Positions 9,265 to 18,216 of a stretch of DNA of 37,386 nucleotides are shown in pieces. The notes under the pieces are model-generated. The model worked only from the letters and a program-made list of their open reading frames with translations. It was not told the origin of the DNA and made no database searches. The position numbers were made by a program, and so were the translations under genes. Numbering within the stretch: the first letter of the stretch is position 1; the number at the start of each line of letters is the position of its first letter. Source of the DNA: an uncultured Puniceicoccaceae bacterium. GTDB lineage: Bacteria > Verrucomicrobiota > Verrucomicrobiia > Opitutales > Coraliomargaritaceae. The DNA lies in assembly GCA_905479975.1 (NCBI GenBank), contig CAJQOS010000088.1, positions 1 to 37,386 of the forward strand. The letters are read 5' to 3'.

Positions 9265-10779
9265 ATGCTATCTGCTTTCACAAATTCTCTGAAGATCCCA
9301 GAGCTGCGCCAGAAGATTTTCTTCACGCTGGCGTTGCTTTTCATCGCACGTGTCGGGGCTAATATCCCGCTCCCTGGGATGAATGTTGCCCCGATCCGCG
9401 ATTTCATGGCGGATCAGGCGTCAGCCAGTGGCGGTCTTGTTGGTCTCTACAATATGTTTACCGGTGGAGCGCTCCTGAATGGAGCTGTCTTCGCTCTTGG
9501 TATCATGCCTTACATCAGTGCTTCGATCATCATGCAGTTGGTCGGCGCAGTGTTCCCCGTTATTGCTCGTTTGCAGCAAGAAGGGGATGTGGGACGTCAG
9601 AAGATCAATCAATACACTCGTTATCTGACACTTGGTATCTGTGTGGTTCAAGGTCTGCTTCTCTTGGTGGCACTTAGCACCAATCCGGGCAGCATTATTG
9701 GGCAGGGCTTTAGTCCTGAGCAGTATGGCCCCGTTGTGATTGCTGGTAAGGTGCAGTTCTTGATTACAGGCACGATCTTCCTGACGGCTGGTTCCATGAT
9801 CATGGTTTGGCTTGGTGAGCAAATTACTGAGAAGGGGATCGGTAACGGTATCTCGCTCTTGATTACAATCAGCATTATTTCTGGTCTGCCTGCTGCAGTT
9901 GCATCTGCTTACCAGATGTTCGTCGCTCCCGTCGGTTCTGAAAGTGCCGCGTTGGGAGTGCCGGAAGGTGTGCTGATGCTCGCTCTCTTGTTTGTGGTGA
10001 CTGCCGCCCTCGTGGCCATCACTCAAGCGCAGCGTAAGATCCCAGTTCAGTATGCAAAGCGCGTTGTCGGCCGTAAGGTCTATGGCGGGCAGAGCTCGTT
10101 CCTTCCGCTCAAGGTCAATTATGCAGGTGTCATGCCCGTCATTTTTGCCTCTGCGATCCTGATGTTTCCAACGCAGATCCTGAGCTACCTTGGCACAGCA
10201 ACTGGTATGCGTTTCTTTAACGATGTCGCTGATTCACTCGGTCGTGGTGAGCCTGCTTACTACCTCGTGTTCGGCTTCTTGATCTTCGTATTCAGTTACT
10301 TCTGGGTGTCGATGATGTTCAAGCCGGTTCAGATCGCTGACGATTTGAAGAAGAATGGTGGCTATATCCCGGGTGTTCGCCCAGGTGAGCCCACTGCGAA
10401 GTTCTTGGATCATATCATGACACGCCTCACACTGTTCGGTGCCTTGTCGCTGACTGCGATCGCGTTGTTCCCTGATATCCTCCTCTTTACTTACAACGTT
10501 CCTTTCTCTGTCGCCGTGTTCTTCGGTGGCACAGGGATGCTCATTACTGTCGGTGTTTTGCTCGATACAATGCGTCAAATCGAAACCTACCTGTTGCAGC
10601 GCCATTACGATGGCTTCCTCAAGAAGGGTAAGATCCGCGGTCGTTCTGCAGCACGTAATAAGCAACTCGTTGACTCCGCTGGCTTGCAAGATTTCTGGAC
10701 CGCTTGGCGTCCGCTCTTGTTTATTGCCGTCGCACTTTTCGCCCTAGGGATCATTTCCTTCTTTCTTAACATCGGTTAA
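9265..10779 (+). CDS. secY: Preprotein translocase subunit SecY
   Basis: SecY is the channel of the Sec translocase in the inner membrane. The protein has 504 residues, longer than the roughly 440 of E. coli, with ten hydrophobic segments. Diagnostic stretches are IPLPGMN near residue 37, the TM2 region GIMPYISASIIMQL, EKGIGNGISLLI, and the cytoplasmic loop NGGYIPGVRPGEPT. It lies 40 bp after rplO, as in spc operons. It supplies the export route for the signal-peptide proteins found elsewhere in this window. Confidence 0.98.
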   Translation: MLSAFTNSLKIPELRQKIFFTLALLFIARVGANIPLPGMNVAPIRDFMADQASASGGLVGLYNMFTGGALLNGAVFALGIMPYISASIIMQLVGAVFPVIARLQQEGDVGRQKINQYTRYLTLGICVVQGLLLLVALSTNPGSIIGQGFSPEQYGPVVIAGKVQFLITGTIFLTAGSMIMVWLGEQITEKGIGNGISLLITISIISGLPAAVASAYQMFVAPVGSESAALGVPEGVLMLALLFVVTAALVAITQAQRKIPVQYAKRVVGRKVYGGQSSFLPLKVNYAGVMPVIFASAILMFPTQILSYLGTATGMRFFNDVADSLGRGEPAYYLVFGFLIFVFSYFWVSMMFKPVQIADDLKKNGGYIPGVRPGEPTAKFLDHIMTRLTLFGALSLTAIALFPDILLFTYNVPFSVAVFFGGTGMLITVGVLLDTMRQIETYLLQRHYDGFLKKGKIRGRSAARNKQLVDSAGLQDFWTAWRPLLFIAVALFALGIISFFLNIG

Positions 10780-10878
10780 GCGAAGCCCCTGGTCGACTGT
10801 TTCCGAAGGCGCATTTTGATCTGAAATGCCTCTCCGTTTTATTTCCCGTTCTTTGAATAATCTCCTCCCTGCAAACCG

Positions 10879-11646
10879 ATGAAAACGATTCGTTCCGACG
10901 AAGAAATCCAATCGATTCGCGAAGCCTGCCAAATCGCAGCGACTGTATTAAAGCAGTTGGTCGATGCCGTGGGTGAGGGGATGACTACCTACGATCTCGA
11001 TCAACTTGGCCGCAAGGCCATCGAGGCACTGGGAGCCGAAAGCGCTTGTTACAATTATCGTAACGGTGAGCACGTCTTCCCCGCTTATACCTGCATTTCA
11101 GTCAATGAAGAAATCGTGCATGGTATTGGTAGCATGCGTCGCGCCATTCAGGGCGGTGACGTTGTTTCCATCGATGTAGTTGTTCGTTACCGCGGATTTA
11201 TCGGCGACAATGCGAAGACGGTTTTGATTCCACCAGTAGTGGATGAGAACCAGAAGCTCATTGATGCAACGAGTGAAGCTCTGACCTATGCGATCAGCTT
11301 TGCGCGTGCCGGTAATCGTGTTGGCGATATTTCGAATGCTGTGCAGCGCTTTATTAAGCGTCGCAATTACGGCATCGTTCGCGAGTTTGTAGGACATGGG
11401 GTAGGCGCTACGATGCATGAAGCACCGCAGATTCCGAACTATGGTCGTCGCGGCAGCGGTGCATTACTCAAGCCTGGTATGGCGCTCGCAATCGAGCCGA
11501 TGATCAATCTTGGAGGTGCCGCAATCGAGATGCTCGATGATGGTTGGACCGCGGTAACACGTGATCGCAAGCCATCTGCCCACTTTGAACACACTGTTCT
11601 CGTCACTGGCGGGGATCCGGAAATCTTAACAATTCCGAAAAATTAA
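10879..11646 (+). CDS. map: Methionine aminopeptidase, type I
   Basis: This enzyme removes the initiator methionine from nascent proteins. The protein has 255 residues with the pita-bread fold. The five metal ligands are all visible: the Asp pair in SIDVVVRYRGFIGDNAKT, the His in GHGVGATMHEAP, the Glu in AIEPMINLG and the Glu in HFEHTVLV. It sits between secY and rpsM. adk, infA and rpmJ, often neighbours here, are absent. A 99-bp gap precedes it, which may hold a separate promoter. Confidence 0.97.
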   Translation: MKTIRSDEEIQSIREACQIAATVLKQLVDAVGEGMTTYDLDQLGRKAIEALGAESACYNYRNGEHVFPAYTCISVNEEIVHGIGSMRRAIQGGDVVSIDVVVRYRGFIGDNAKTVLIPPVVDENQKLIDATSEALTYAISFARAGNRVGDISNAVQRFIKRRNYGIVREFVGHGVGATMHEAPQIPNYGRRGSGALLKPGMALAIEPMINLGGAAIEMLDDGWTAVTRDRKPSAHFEHTVLVTGGDPEILTIPKN

Positions 11647-11685
11647 CTTTTCAAACTAAACTTAACTGCTACGTTCCACCGTTTT

Positions 11686-11701
11686 CCCGTAATTCAACGG
11701 G
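11686..11701 (+). other. Small hairpin in the map-rpsM leader
   Basis: CCCGT and ACGGG pair around a 6-base loop 20 bases before the rpsM ATG, and an AT-rich stretch (TTATATAAC then seven T) follows. It could be a weak terminator for map or part of a leader structure for the alpha operon, which in E. coli is controlled by S4 at this position. The evidence is structural only. Confidence 0.25.
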
Positions 11702-11721
11702 TTATATAACATTTTTTTATC

Positions 11722-12084
11722 ATGCCACGTATACTTGGAGTCGATATCCCCGCAAACAAGAAGCTAGAATACTCGCTTCGCTACATCTATGGCATTGGGC
11801 CAACACGCGCTAAGGCAATTGTCGAAGCGTCTGGTTTCGATGCTGATCGCCGTTCCGGTGATCTTAGCGAAGAGGAGCTCAATCAGCTCGCATCTCTTGT
11901 TGCGGATAAACAATACATCGTTGAAGGTGATCTCCGTCGTGAGCGCACTGCCAACTTAAAGCGCCTTTCGGCCATTCGCAGCTATCGTGGTATCCGCCAC
12001 ATGCGCGGACTTCCGGTTCGTGGCCAACGCACTAAAACAAATGCCCGCACACGCAAGGGCGCGGTCAAGCCAGTCCGTAAGTAA
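11722..12084 (+). CDS. rpsM: 30S ribosomal protein S13
   Basis: S13 is a head protein that contacts the P-site tRNA and forms inter-subunit bridges. The protein has 120 residues. It has [18 protein letters not shown] at the start, then the helix-two-turn-helix segment, and the basic tail [13 protein letters not shown]. It opens the alpha-operon part of the cluster. Confidence 0.98.
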   Translation: MPRILGVDIPANKKLEYSLRYIYGIGPTRAKAIVEASGFDADRRSGDLSEEELNQLASLVADKQYIVEGDLRRERTANLKRLSAIRSYRGIRHMRGLPVRGQRTKTNARTRKGAVKPVRK

Positions 12085-12104
12085 CCATTTAGAGGATCTT
12101 TCCT

Positions 12105-12614
12105 ATGAGCGAAGAAGAAACAAAATCTGTAGAAGAAGAAAAAGTAGTTGTTGATGCAGCCGTTGAAGGCGAAGCCGAAGCACCTGTTAAAAAGCAAGAA
12201 ACTGCTGAAGATCTTCTCAAAAGCGATCTCGATGGTGTTAAAATCCGTCGTGCCAAGGGCAGCAAAAACATTACCGTCGGTATTGTGAATGTCCTCGCTA
12301 CTTTCAATAACACTAAAGTGACTTTCAGCGATCCGCGCGGTAATGTTATTTCCTGGTCAAGTGCCGGTAAATGCAACTTCCGTGGCTCTCGTAAGTCCAC
12401 TGCATACGCAGCGCAAGTTGTGACTCAAGATGCAGGTCGTGTCGCTATGTCGCACGGTATGAAGGAAGTCGTCGTCAAGCTCAACGGCCCAGGTATGGGA
12501 CGTGACTCAGCTGTCCGCGCACTCCAGTCTTTAGGCATGGTTGTTACCGAAATTATTGATGTGACTCCGGTCCCTCATAACGGTTGCCGTGCTCCAAAAC
12601 GTCGTCGTGTCTAG
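12105..12614 (+). CDS. rpsK: 30S ribosomal protein S11 with acidic N-terminal extension
   Basis: S11 is a platform protein near the mRNA exit and the Shine-Dalgarno helix. Standard S11 has about 128 residues; this one has 169. Residues 1-45 form an acidic, low-complexity extension ([12 protein letters not shown] and EGEAEAP). The conserved core starts near [17 protein letters not shown] and ends with [13 protein letters not shown]. The upstream ATG has a good GAGGA ribosome-binding site, which supports the long form. Confidence 0.97.
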   Translation: MSEEETKSVEEEKVVVDAAVEGEAEAPVKKQETAEDLLKSDLDGVKIRRAKGSKNITVGIVNVLATFNNTKVTFSDPRGNVISWSSAGKCNFRGSRKSTAYAAQVVTQDAGRVAMSHGMKEVVVKLNGPGMGRDSAVRALQSLGMVVTEIIDVTPVPHNGCRAPKRRRV

Positions 12615-12672
12615 CGTGCATCTGCCACGTAGATACATTTAAACTAGTCCGCAGAAAACCAAAGGAAATATT

Positions 12673-13281
12673 ATGTCCCGTTACACTGGACCAACAACCC
12701 GCATCAATCGCCGCTTCGGTCAGGCCATCTTCGCGCCTACTAAAGCATTCGAGCGTAAGCCACACCCTCCTGGTCAGCATGGACCACGCCTTCGCCGTAA
12801 ATACAGCGAATACGCGATCGGCCTGAACGAAAAGCAAAAGCTTCGTTTCATGTATGGCATCACGGAAAAACAATTCCGTCTAACTTTCGAAAAAGCTAAA
12901 AGCGTTCGCGGTGTTACCGGTGAAGTGTTCCTCCAGATCTTGGAAACACGTCTCGATAGCGTCATTTACCGCTTAGGCTTTGCTAAGTCACGCGCTGGAG
13001 CTCGTCAGCTTGTCGGCCACGGTCACATTTGCGTGAACGGCCAGAAGACTGACATTGCCAGCTTCATCGTGAAGGAAGGCGACGAAATCGAAGTGCGTGA
13101 GCGCACCTCGTCTCGTCAGCTTGCGACACGCAGCATGGAAGAAAGCCAAGGTCGCACCGTTCCTGAGTGGCTCACTCTCAACGCGGACGCACTTAAAGCG
13201 ACTATTAACCGCCTTCCGTCTACAGAAGAAACTGAAAACAGCATCAACGTTCAACTGATCGTTGAATTCTATAGCCGATAA
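12673..13281 (+). CDS. rpsD: 30S ribosomal protein S4
   Basis: S4 starts small-subunit assembly and in many bacteria represses the alpha operon. The protein has 202 residues. The N-terminus SRYTGPTTRINRRFGQ lacks the zinc-binding cysteines of some S4 proteins. The S4 RNA-binding domain has RLDSVIYRLGFAKSRAGARQ. An AGGA ribosome-binding site lies just before the ATG. Confidence 0.98.
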   Translation: MSRYTGPTTRINRRFGQAIFAPTKAFERKPHPPGQHGPRLRRKYSEYAIGLNEKQKLRFMYGITEKQFRLTFEKAKSVRGVTGEVFLQILETRLDSVIYRLGFAKSRAGARQLVGHGHICVNGQKTDIASFIVKEGDEIEVRERTSSRQLATRSMEESQGRTVPEWLTLNADALKATINRLPSTEETENSINVQLIVEFYSR

Positions 13282-13352
13282 TCAGTTCTCGTCCATGGCC
13301 TTTCAGGTCAGACATCAGCAATTCATAGCAATCAGTTAAAACAAAGCATATT

Positions 13353-14354
<1,002 letters not shown>

Positions 14355-14386
14355 TCCCGCCACTTAGGCACAAGTAATTTAGAAAA

Positions 14387-15043
14387 ATGCGTCACAGCAA
14401 AAGAAGACATTCACTCGGGGTCTCCGGACCACACCTTTCAGCCATGATGGGCAACCTCGCGGTTGCATTGATCACTCATGGTCGTATCCAAACCACACTG
14501 ACTAAAGCCAAAGCGCTTCGTCCTTTCATCGAGAAGATCATTACACTCGCGAAGAAGGCAGAGAAGGCAAACGACTCAGCTCGTAAGCTTCACTACCGTC
14601 GCCTTGCGATCTCTCGTGTTCGTGACAAAGCTGCCGTTGCTAAACTCTTTGATGAGCGCGCGAGCGAGTTCACAGAACGCGCTGGTGGTTACACACGTAT
14701 CTACAAGGTTGGTCAACGTATCGGCGATGCTGCTGAAATGGCACTAATCGAATTGATCGACGGTAACGACGAAGGCTACTCCAAGAGGCCAGCAAAGAAG
14801 GCTGCCAAAAAAGCAACCAAGAAGGCTGCTAAGGTCGAAGAGGAAGCCCCAGTAGCAGAAGAAACTGAAGCACCAGCGACTGAAGCACCAGCGACTGAAG
14901 CGGAAGCACCTGCGGCTGAAGTCACGGAAGCACCTGCGGCTGAAGAAAAGAAGCCAGTCAAGAAAGCAGCAAAAAAGGCAGCCAAGAAGGCCGCAAAGAA
15001 AGCTGTTAAGAAGGCTCCTGCTAAAGAAGAGAAGGACGCATAG
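14387..15043 (+). CDS. rplQ: 50S ribosomal protein L17 with long Lys/Ala/Glu-rich tail
   Basis: L17 sits near the tunnel exit on the large subunit. The core of about 128 residues is normal (MRHSKRRHSLGVSGPHL, then GGYTRIYKVGQRIGDAAEMA). Residues 129-218 form a low-complexity tail: a Lys/Ala block, an acidic Ala/Pro/Thr/Glu block built on EAPATEAPATE repeats, then a second Lys/Ala block (AAKKAAKKAAKKAVKKAP). It resembles histone-H1-like tails. It is the last gene before a strong terminator. Confidence 0.97.
   Translation: MRHSKRRHSLGVSGPHLSAMMGNLAVALITHGRIQTTLTKAKALRPFIEKIITLAKKAEKANDSARKLHYRRLAISRVRDKAAVAKLFDERASEFTERAGGYTRIYKVGQRIGDAAEMALIELIDGNDEGYSKRPAKKAAKKATKKAAKVEEEAPVAEETEAPATEAPATEAEAPAAEVTEAPAAEEKKPVKKAAKKAAKKAAKKAVKKAPAKEEKDA
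14866..14955 (+). repeat. Tandem repeats coding for the acidic part of the L17 tail
   Basis: GAAGCACCAGCGACT occurs twice in tandem and is followed by two copies of GAAGCACCTGCGGCTGAAG separated by a short spacer. The repeats keep the reading frame and encode the EAPAT/EAPAAE blocks. They could change in number by slippage. Confidence 0.7.
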
Positions 15044-15068
15044 TCCCTTTCCGAATTCCACTACTTTC

Positions 15069-15102
15069 AAAAAGCCCGTCCTGCAAAGGACGGGCTTTTT
15101 TT
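15069..15102 (+). terminator. Rho-independent terminator of the ribosomal super-operon
   Basis: GCCCGTCC and GGACGGGC form a perfect 8-bp stem around the loop TGCAAA, followed by seven T. The A-run on the upstream side means it could also end transcription from the minus strand, where a small gene stops at 15135. Confidence 0.93.
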
Positions 15103-15134
15103 GGTTCGTAGAAGCGATACGTTTGTCGCTTTCT

Positions 15135-15404
15135 TCAGCCAAAGATCGCCATCGCAGCGGCACTCTCGCAGATCAGCCAGCCCAGTGCGACTACAAGCGC
15201 GAGTGTAAAGGTGTTCCGCAGCCAGCGCCGGCGTTTCTGCGGCAGGTCGAAGCGGTCGAAGTTTCTACCTTTGACGGATGGCTGCGAGAGATAGCTGCCG
15301 AAGTTCCCGCGAAACCCATTCCCTTTATAATCATGCTTGGGCAATGAGAAAGCTCCTGCGAATTGGGAGCGGCGGTAGCGCCATTTATAGTAAAGGTGGA
15401 ACAT
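15135..15404 (-). CDS. Small hypothetical protein with C-terminal membrane segment
   Basis: This is a small gene of unknown function. From the ATG at 15404 it encodes 89 residues; a GTG at 15461 would give 108. The first two thirds are basic and aromatic (HLYYKWRYRRSQ and PQKRRRWLR). The last 25 residues form one hydrophobic helix (TLALVVALGWLICE), so it may be a tail-anchored inner-membrane protein with its N-terminus in the cytoplasm. It lies alone between the rplQ terminator and divergent panB. No family is recognised and no clear ribosome-binding site was seen, so the gene call is moderate. Confidence 0.5.
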   Translation of the reverse strand: MFHLYYKWRYRRSQFAGAFSLPKHDYKGNGFRGNFGSYLSQPSVKGRNFDRFDLPQKRRRWLRNTFTLALVVALGWLICESAAAMAIFG

Positions 15405-15542
15405 GAATCGTGGCGATTTGGGCTGTTTTTTTAAGTTCTTTGTGGTGGCAATCTCTGTCACGACAAATTGTTGTCTTAACCGTCGAAGCTGACCAAGATT
15501 TGTGGCTTCTCAATTTTTTTAATCAATGCAAATTCCCGTATC

Positions 15543-16319
15543 GTGAGAATTACTACACAAACTATTTCCCTCCTGAAGGGTGAGCGCCTAATTGTTGCAG
15601 TCACTGCATACGATGCAGTCATCGCTCGTTATGCTGATGATGCAGGTGTCGACCTGATCCTCGTCGGAGACTCCGTTGGCACGACGCAGTTGGGCTTTGA
15701 GACGACTGTTCCAGTTACGCTGGAAATGATGCTGCATCACACTGCGGCGGTCGCGCGTGCGAAGCCGAATGCGCTGGTCGTTGCGGATATTCCGTTTGCA
15801 GTCGCGCATGGTGATTTCGCAGATCTATTAAACGCGTGCGTGCGCTTAATGCAGGAAGGCGGTGCAGAGGCGGTTAAGATCGAATGCGGTGCAAGCATGG
15901 CTCCTGCAGTGGAGCGTCTCACGCGGGCCGGCATTCCGGTGCTAGGGCATATCGGTTTGTTACCGCAACAGTTTCATCAGCTCGGTGGCTATCGTAAGTT
16001 CGGGCGCAGTGAGGCTGAGAAAGTTGCCCTCGTGGACGACGCGCTGGCGCTGGAGAAGGCCGGTTGTTTCTCTGTGCTCTGTGAGATGGTCGATGGCACC
16101 GTGGCCGGTGTGATTGCTCAGGAGCTATCCGTGCCTTTGATCGGTATCGGCAGTGGCCCGCATTGCGATGGGCAGATCTTAGTGACGAACGACATCCTTG
16201 GAATGACGACCGGGTATGTGCCATTGTTTGTGAAACAGTATGCGCAGCTAGGAGATCAAATTAAGGGAGCCTTTGGCGAGTATGCAGAGGATGTGAAGCA
16301 ACGAAAATTTCCATCCTGA
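15543..16319 (+). CDS. panB: 3-methyl-2-oxobutanoate hydroxymethyltransferase
   Basis: PanB makes ketopantoate from 2-oxoisovalerate and methylene-tetrahydrofolate, the first committed step of pantothenate and coenzyme A synthesis. The product has 258 residues from a GTG start. Motifs [37 protein letters not shown] and [17 protein letters not shown] match the family, including the metal-binding Asp residues and the catalytic Glu in KIECG. panC and panD are not in this window. It appears to be a single-gene unit, divergent from the small membrane-protein gene. Confidence 0.97.
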   Translation: MRITTQTISLLKGERLIVAVTAYDAVIARYADDAGVDLILVGDSVGTTQLGFETTVPVTLEMMLHHTAAVARAKPNALVVADIPFAVAHGDFADLLNACVRLMQEGGAEAVKIECGASMAPAVERLTRAGIPVLGHIGLLPQQFHQLGGYRKFGRSEAEKVALVDDALALEKAGCFSVLCEMVDGTVAGVIAQELSVPLIGIGSGPHCDGQILVTNDILGMTTGYVPLFVKQYAQLGDQIKGAFGEYAEDVKQRKFPS

Positions 16320-16465
16320 GCTGCGAGAGTTCGTGTCGGCAGGTTGTTTTCGCTTCCTAATTGTTCTTTCAGTCGCTCTAAGGGCACCCACTTCAATCAC
16401 CCCTCTGGGGCAGATCGTTCCGATTTACCATCTCCGCGCTGCTCGCGCTCCGTCCAAATTTTTAA

Positions 16466-16495
16466 TTGCTTCGTCATCTCCGGCAGACTTCAGTC
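16466..16495 (+). repeat. Dispersed 30-bp repeat, copy 1
   Basis: This 30-base segment in the panB-gpsA gap matches 19927-19956 at 27 of 30 positions; both copies contain CATCTCCGGCAGAC. Both lie in intergenic DNA just upstream of a plus-strand gene. The nature of the element is unknown. Confidence 0.6.
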
Positions 16496-16521
16496 CTAAC
16501 TCCTTATTTTAAATTGTATCT

Positions 16522-17520
16522 ATGAATTGTTGTATTTTAGGAGCCGGTGCTTGGGGCACTGCCATGGCCTTGCATTTAGATCGTTGCGGACATTCCGTGA
16601 CATTGGTGCCTCGCCGCATCGAGCACGCCTTGGCGATCGCATCCACGCGCGAGAATGTGGACTACCTGCCTGGTTATAAGTTGCCGCATACGATTCAAAT
16701 CGGCTGTGAGGTCGCACCCGTGTTGATGGAGGCCGAAGTCGTCTTCCTCGCCTGTCCTTCGAAGGCACTGCGCCAGCTGTGCGAAACGGTGCGTGCGGCA
16801 AGTGATGTCGCTTGGCAGTTGAAGCTCTTCTTGGTGATGTGCAAAGGCTTGGAGCTGGAGACATTCAAAACGCCGTCCGAGATCGTGAATGAGATCTTCC
16901 CTGACGTGGCTTGTGGTGCTTTATCAGGGCCGACATTTGCCGGCGAGGTCGCCGCGGGGAATCCGACGGCGGTGACACTGGCGGTGGGTGCGGGGCTGGA
17001 AAATGCGGAGGCCTACCAGGAAGCCTTTAGTAATGCAGCGCTGCGAGCGTATCTTTCCCACGATGTGCGCGGCACGGAGCTGGGCGGCACGCTGAAGAAT
17101 GTCTATGCGATTGCTTCGGGCATGTGTGATGGTTTGAAGCTCGGCGATAATGCCAAGGCCGCGTTGTTGACGCGCAGCATGAATGAATTTGTGCAGCTAG
17201 GGCAGTTGCTTGGCGGGCAGAAGGAAACGTTTTATGGTCTCAGTGGCTTTGGTGATTTAGTTGCCACTTGCTCCGGTAGTTGGAGCCGTAATCGCACTTT
17301 TGGTGAGCGCGTGGGGCAGGGCGAGACGCCTGAGTCGATCGTTGCCGGTCAGAAGGCCGTGGTCGAAGGCTACCGTGCCACGGATTGCATGAAGCGCCTG
17401 TGCGACGAGAAGGTGATGGATGCGCCCATCCTGTCGCAAATTCACGCCATTTTGTATGATGGTCAGGAGCCGTTGTCTGCGCTGCAAGCATTGATGGGCC
17501 GTGGGCTCAAAGCCGAGTAG
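16522..17520 (+). CDS. gpsA: Glycerol-3-phosphate dehydrogenase [NAD(P)+]
   Basis: GpsA reduces dihydroxyacetone phosphate to sn-glycerol 3-phosphate for phospholipid synthesis in the cytoplasm. The protein has 332 residues. The Rossmann loop [10 protein letters not shown] is at the N-terminus; [13 protein letters not shown] and the catalytic-domain segment [13 protein letters not shown] containing the active-site Lys are present. It follows a 202-bp gap after panB and lies 33 bp ahead of the SET-domain gene, with which it is probably co-transcribed. It provides the acceptor for the acyltransferase route to which the DUF374 gene at 20119 may also belong. Confidence 0.97.
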   Translation: MNCCILGAGAWGTAMALHLDRCGHSVTLVPRRIEHALAIASTRENVDYLPGYKLPHTIQIGCEVAPVLMEAEVVFLACPSKALRQLCETVRAASDVAWQLKLFLVMCKGLELETFKTPSEIVNEIFPDVACGALSGPTFAGEVAAGNPTAVTLAVGAGLENAEAYQEAFSNAALRAYLSHDVRGTELGGTLKNVYAIASGMCDGLKLGDNAKAALLTRSMNEFVQLGQLLGGQKETFYGLSGFGDLVATCSGSWSRNRTFGERVGQGETPESIVAGQKAVVEGYRATDCMKRLCDEKVMDAPILSQIHAILYDGQEPLSALQALMGRGLKAE

Positions 17521-17553
17521 TTTCCGTTTTTTTACCAAAGATTTGTTATTCCA

Positions 17554-18087
17554 ATGTCTGATCAACCGCTCTGCGAAGTCCGAAGCTCGTCGATTCACCA
17601 ACGTGGCTTGTTTGCCACCTGTGATATCGAGGAAGGCACCGACATTATCCAATATATCGGCGAGAAGATCTCTAAAGAAGAGTCCAATCGCCGTGCACTT
17701 GAGTGGGAGGACAAAGCCCGCACGACCGGCGAGGGGCTGGTCTATATTTTCGAGCTCGATGACGATTGGGACTTGGACGGCCGTTTAGGCGACAATCCCG
17801 CACGCTACATGAATCACTCCTGTGATGGGAATTGTGAGGCCGTGAATAGCGAAGGCGAAAATGGAGACGGCGAGATTTGGGTCGTTGCGCGTAAGGATAT
17901 CAAGAAAGATGAGGAGCTCGTCTATGATTACGGCTACGATATGGAGCACTTTTTGGATCACCCATGCTTGTGTGGGGCGGATAGCTGCATCGGCTATATC
18001 GTGCGTGAAGACCAGCGCAAGAAGGTCAAAAAGCTCCTGAAGGGCCTAAAGAAGAAAGCCAAGAAGCTGTCCGAGCAGGGGATGTAG
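17554..18087 (+). CDS. SET-domain protein lysine methyltransferase candidate with post-SET zinc motif
   Basis: SET proteins transfer methyl groups from S-adenosylmethionine to protein lysines. The 177-residue product is a compact SET domain: RGLFAT at residues 17-22, the pseudoknot motif YMNHSC at 85-90, ELVYDYGYD at 121-129, then a post-[11 protein letters not shown] (Cys138, Cys140, Cys145; CxCx4C) that with Cys90 can hold a zinc ion. That full arrangement is typical of eukaryotic histone methyltransferases and of some bacterial homologues such as those of Chlamydia. Residues 152-172 are Lys-rich. It is 33 bp after gpsA. Its target is unknown; the Lys/Ala-rich protein at 20889-21374 and the tailed L17 are candidates (inference). 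Its TAG stop lies inside a palindromic repeat. Confidence 0.92.
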   Translation: MSDQPLCEVRSSSIHQRGLFATCDIEEGTDIIQYIGEKISKEESNRRALEWEDKARTTGEGLVYIFELDDDWDLDGRLGDNPARYMNHSCDGNCEAVNSEGENGDGEIWVVARKDIKKDEELVYDYGYDMEHFLDHPCLCGADSCIGYIVREDQRKKVKKLLKGLKKKAKKLSEQGM

Positions 18088-18147
18088 AAGCGGCTTCCAG
18101 CCGCTTGCCTGTTTGATGATGAAAAGTGGCAGAATTTCGCTTCTACA
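18083..18147. repeat. REP/MITE-like palindromic element overlapping the SET gene stop
   Basis: Perfect 10-bp inverted terminal repeats TGTAGAAGCG (18083-18092) and CGCTTCTACA (18138-18147) enclose 45 bp. Within the left half, AAGCGGCT and AGCCGCTT form a tight hairpin around TCC (18088-18106). The TAG of the upstream gene is part of the left terminal repeat. The build (two outer repeats plus an inner palindrome, about 65 bp) is that of REP or MITE-type elements moved by RAYT-like transposases; one such gene is at 36154. Confidence 0.7.
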
Positions 18148-18159
18148 GTCCCATCTCAC

Positions 18160-18195
18160 AAAAAAATCCCGCAGCCTTGCGGCATACGGGATTTT
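18160..18195 (-). terminator. Rho-independent terminator of glyQS
   Basis: Read on the minus strand, CGGGAT and ATCCCG flank a 15-base loop that can itself fold, and seven T follow the stem. It lies 22 bp after the glyQS stop. The same hairpin could slow transcription coming from the SET gene, but the T-run on that side is shorter. Confidence 0.8.
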
Positions 18196-18216
18196 GAAAA
18201 GTGAAGCGGCTGATGC

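Noticed and set aside
10808-10835. Possible terminator between secY and map
   Set aside because: The AGGC/GCCT arms pair only with a bulge and the T-run is broken; too weak to call.
15113-15132. Inverted repeat AAGCGA/TCGCTT after the rplQ terminator
   Set aside because: Six-base arms only, and only a partial resemblance to the element at 18083; not enough to call a copy.
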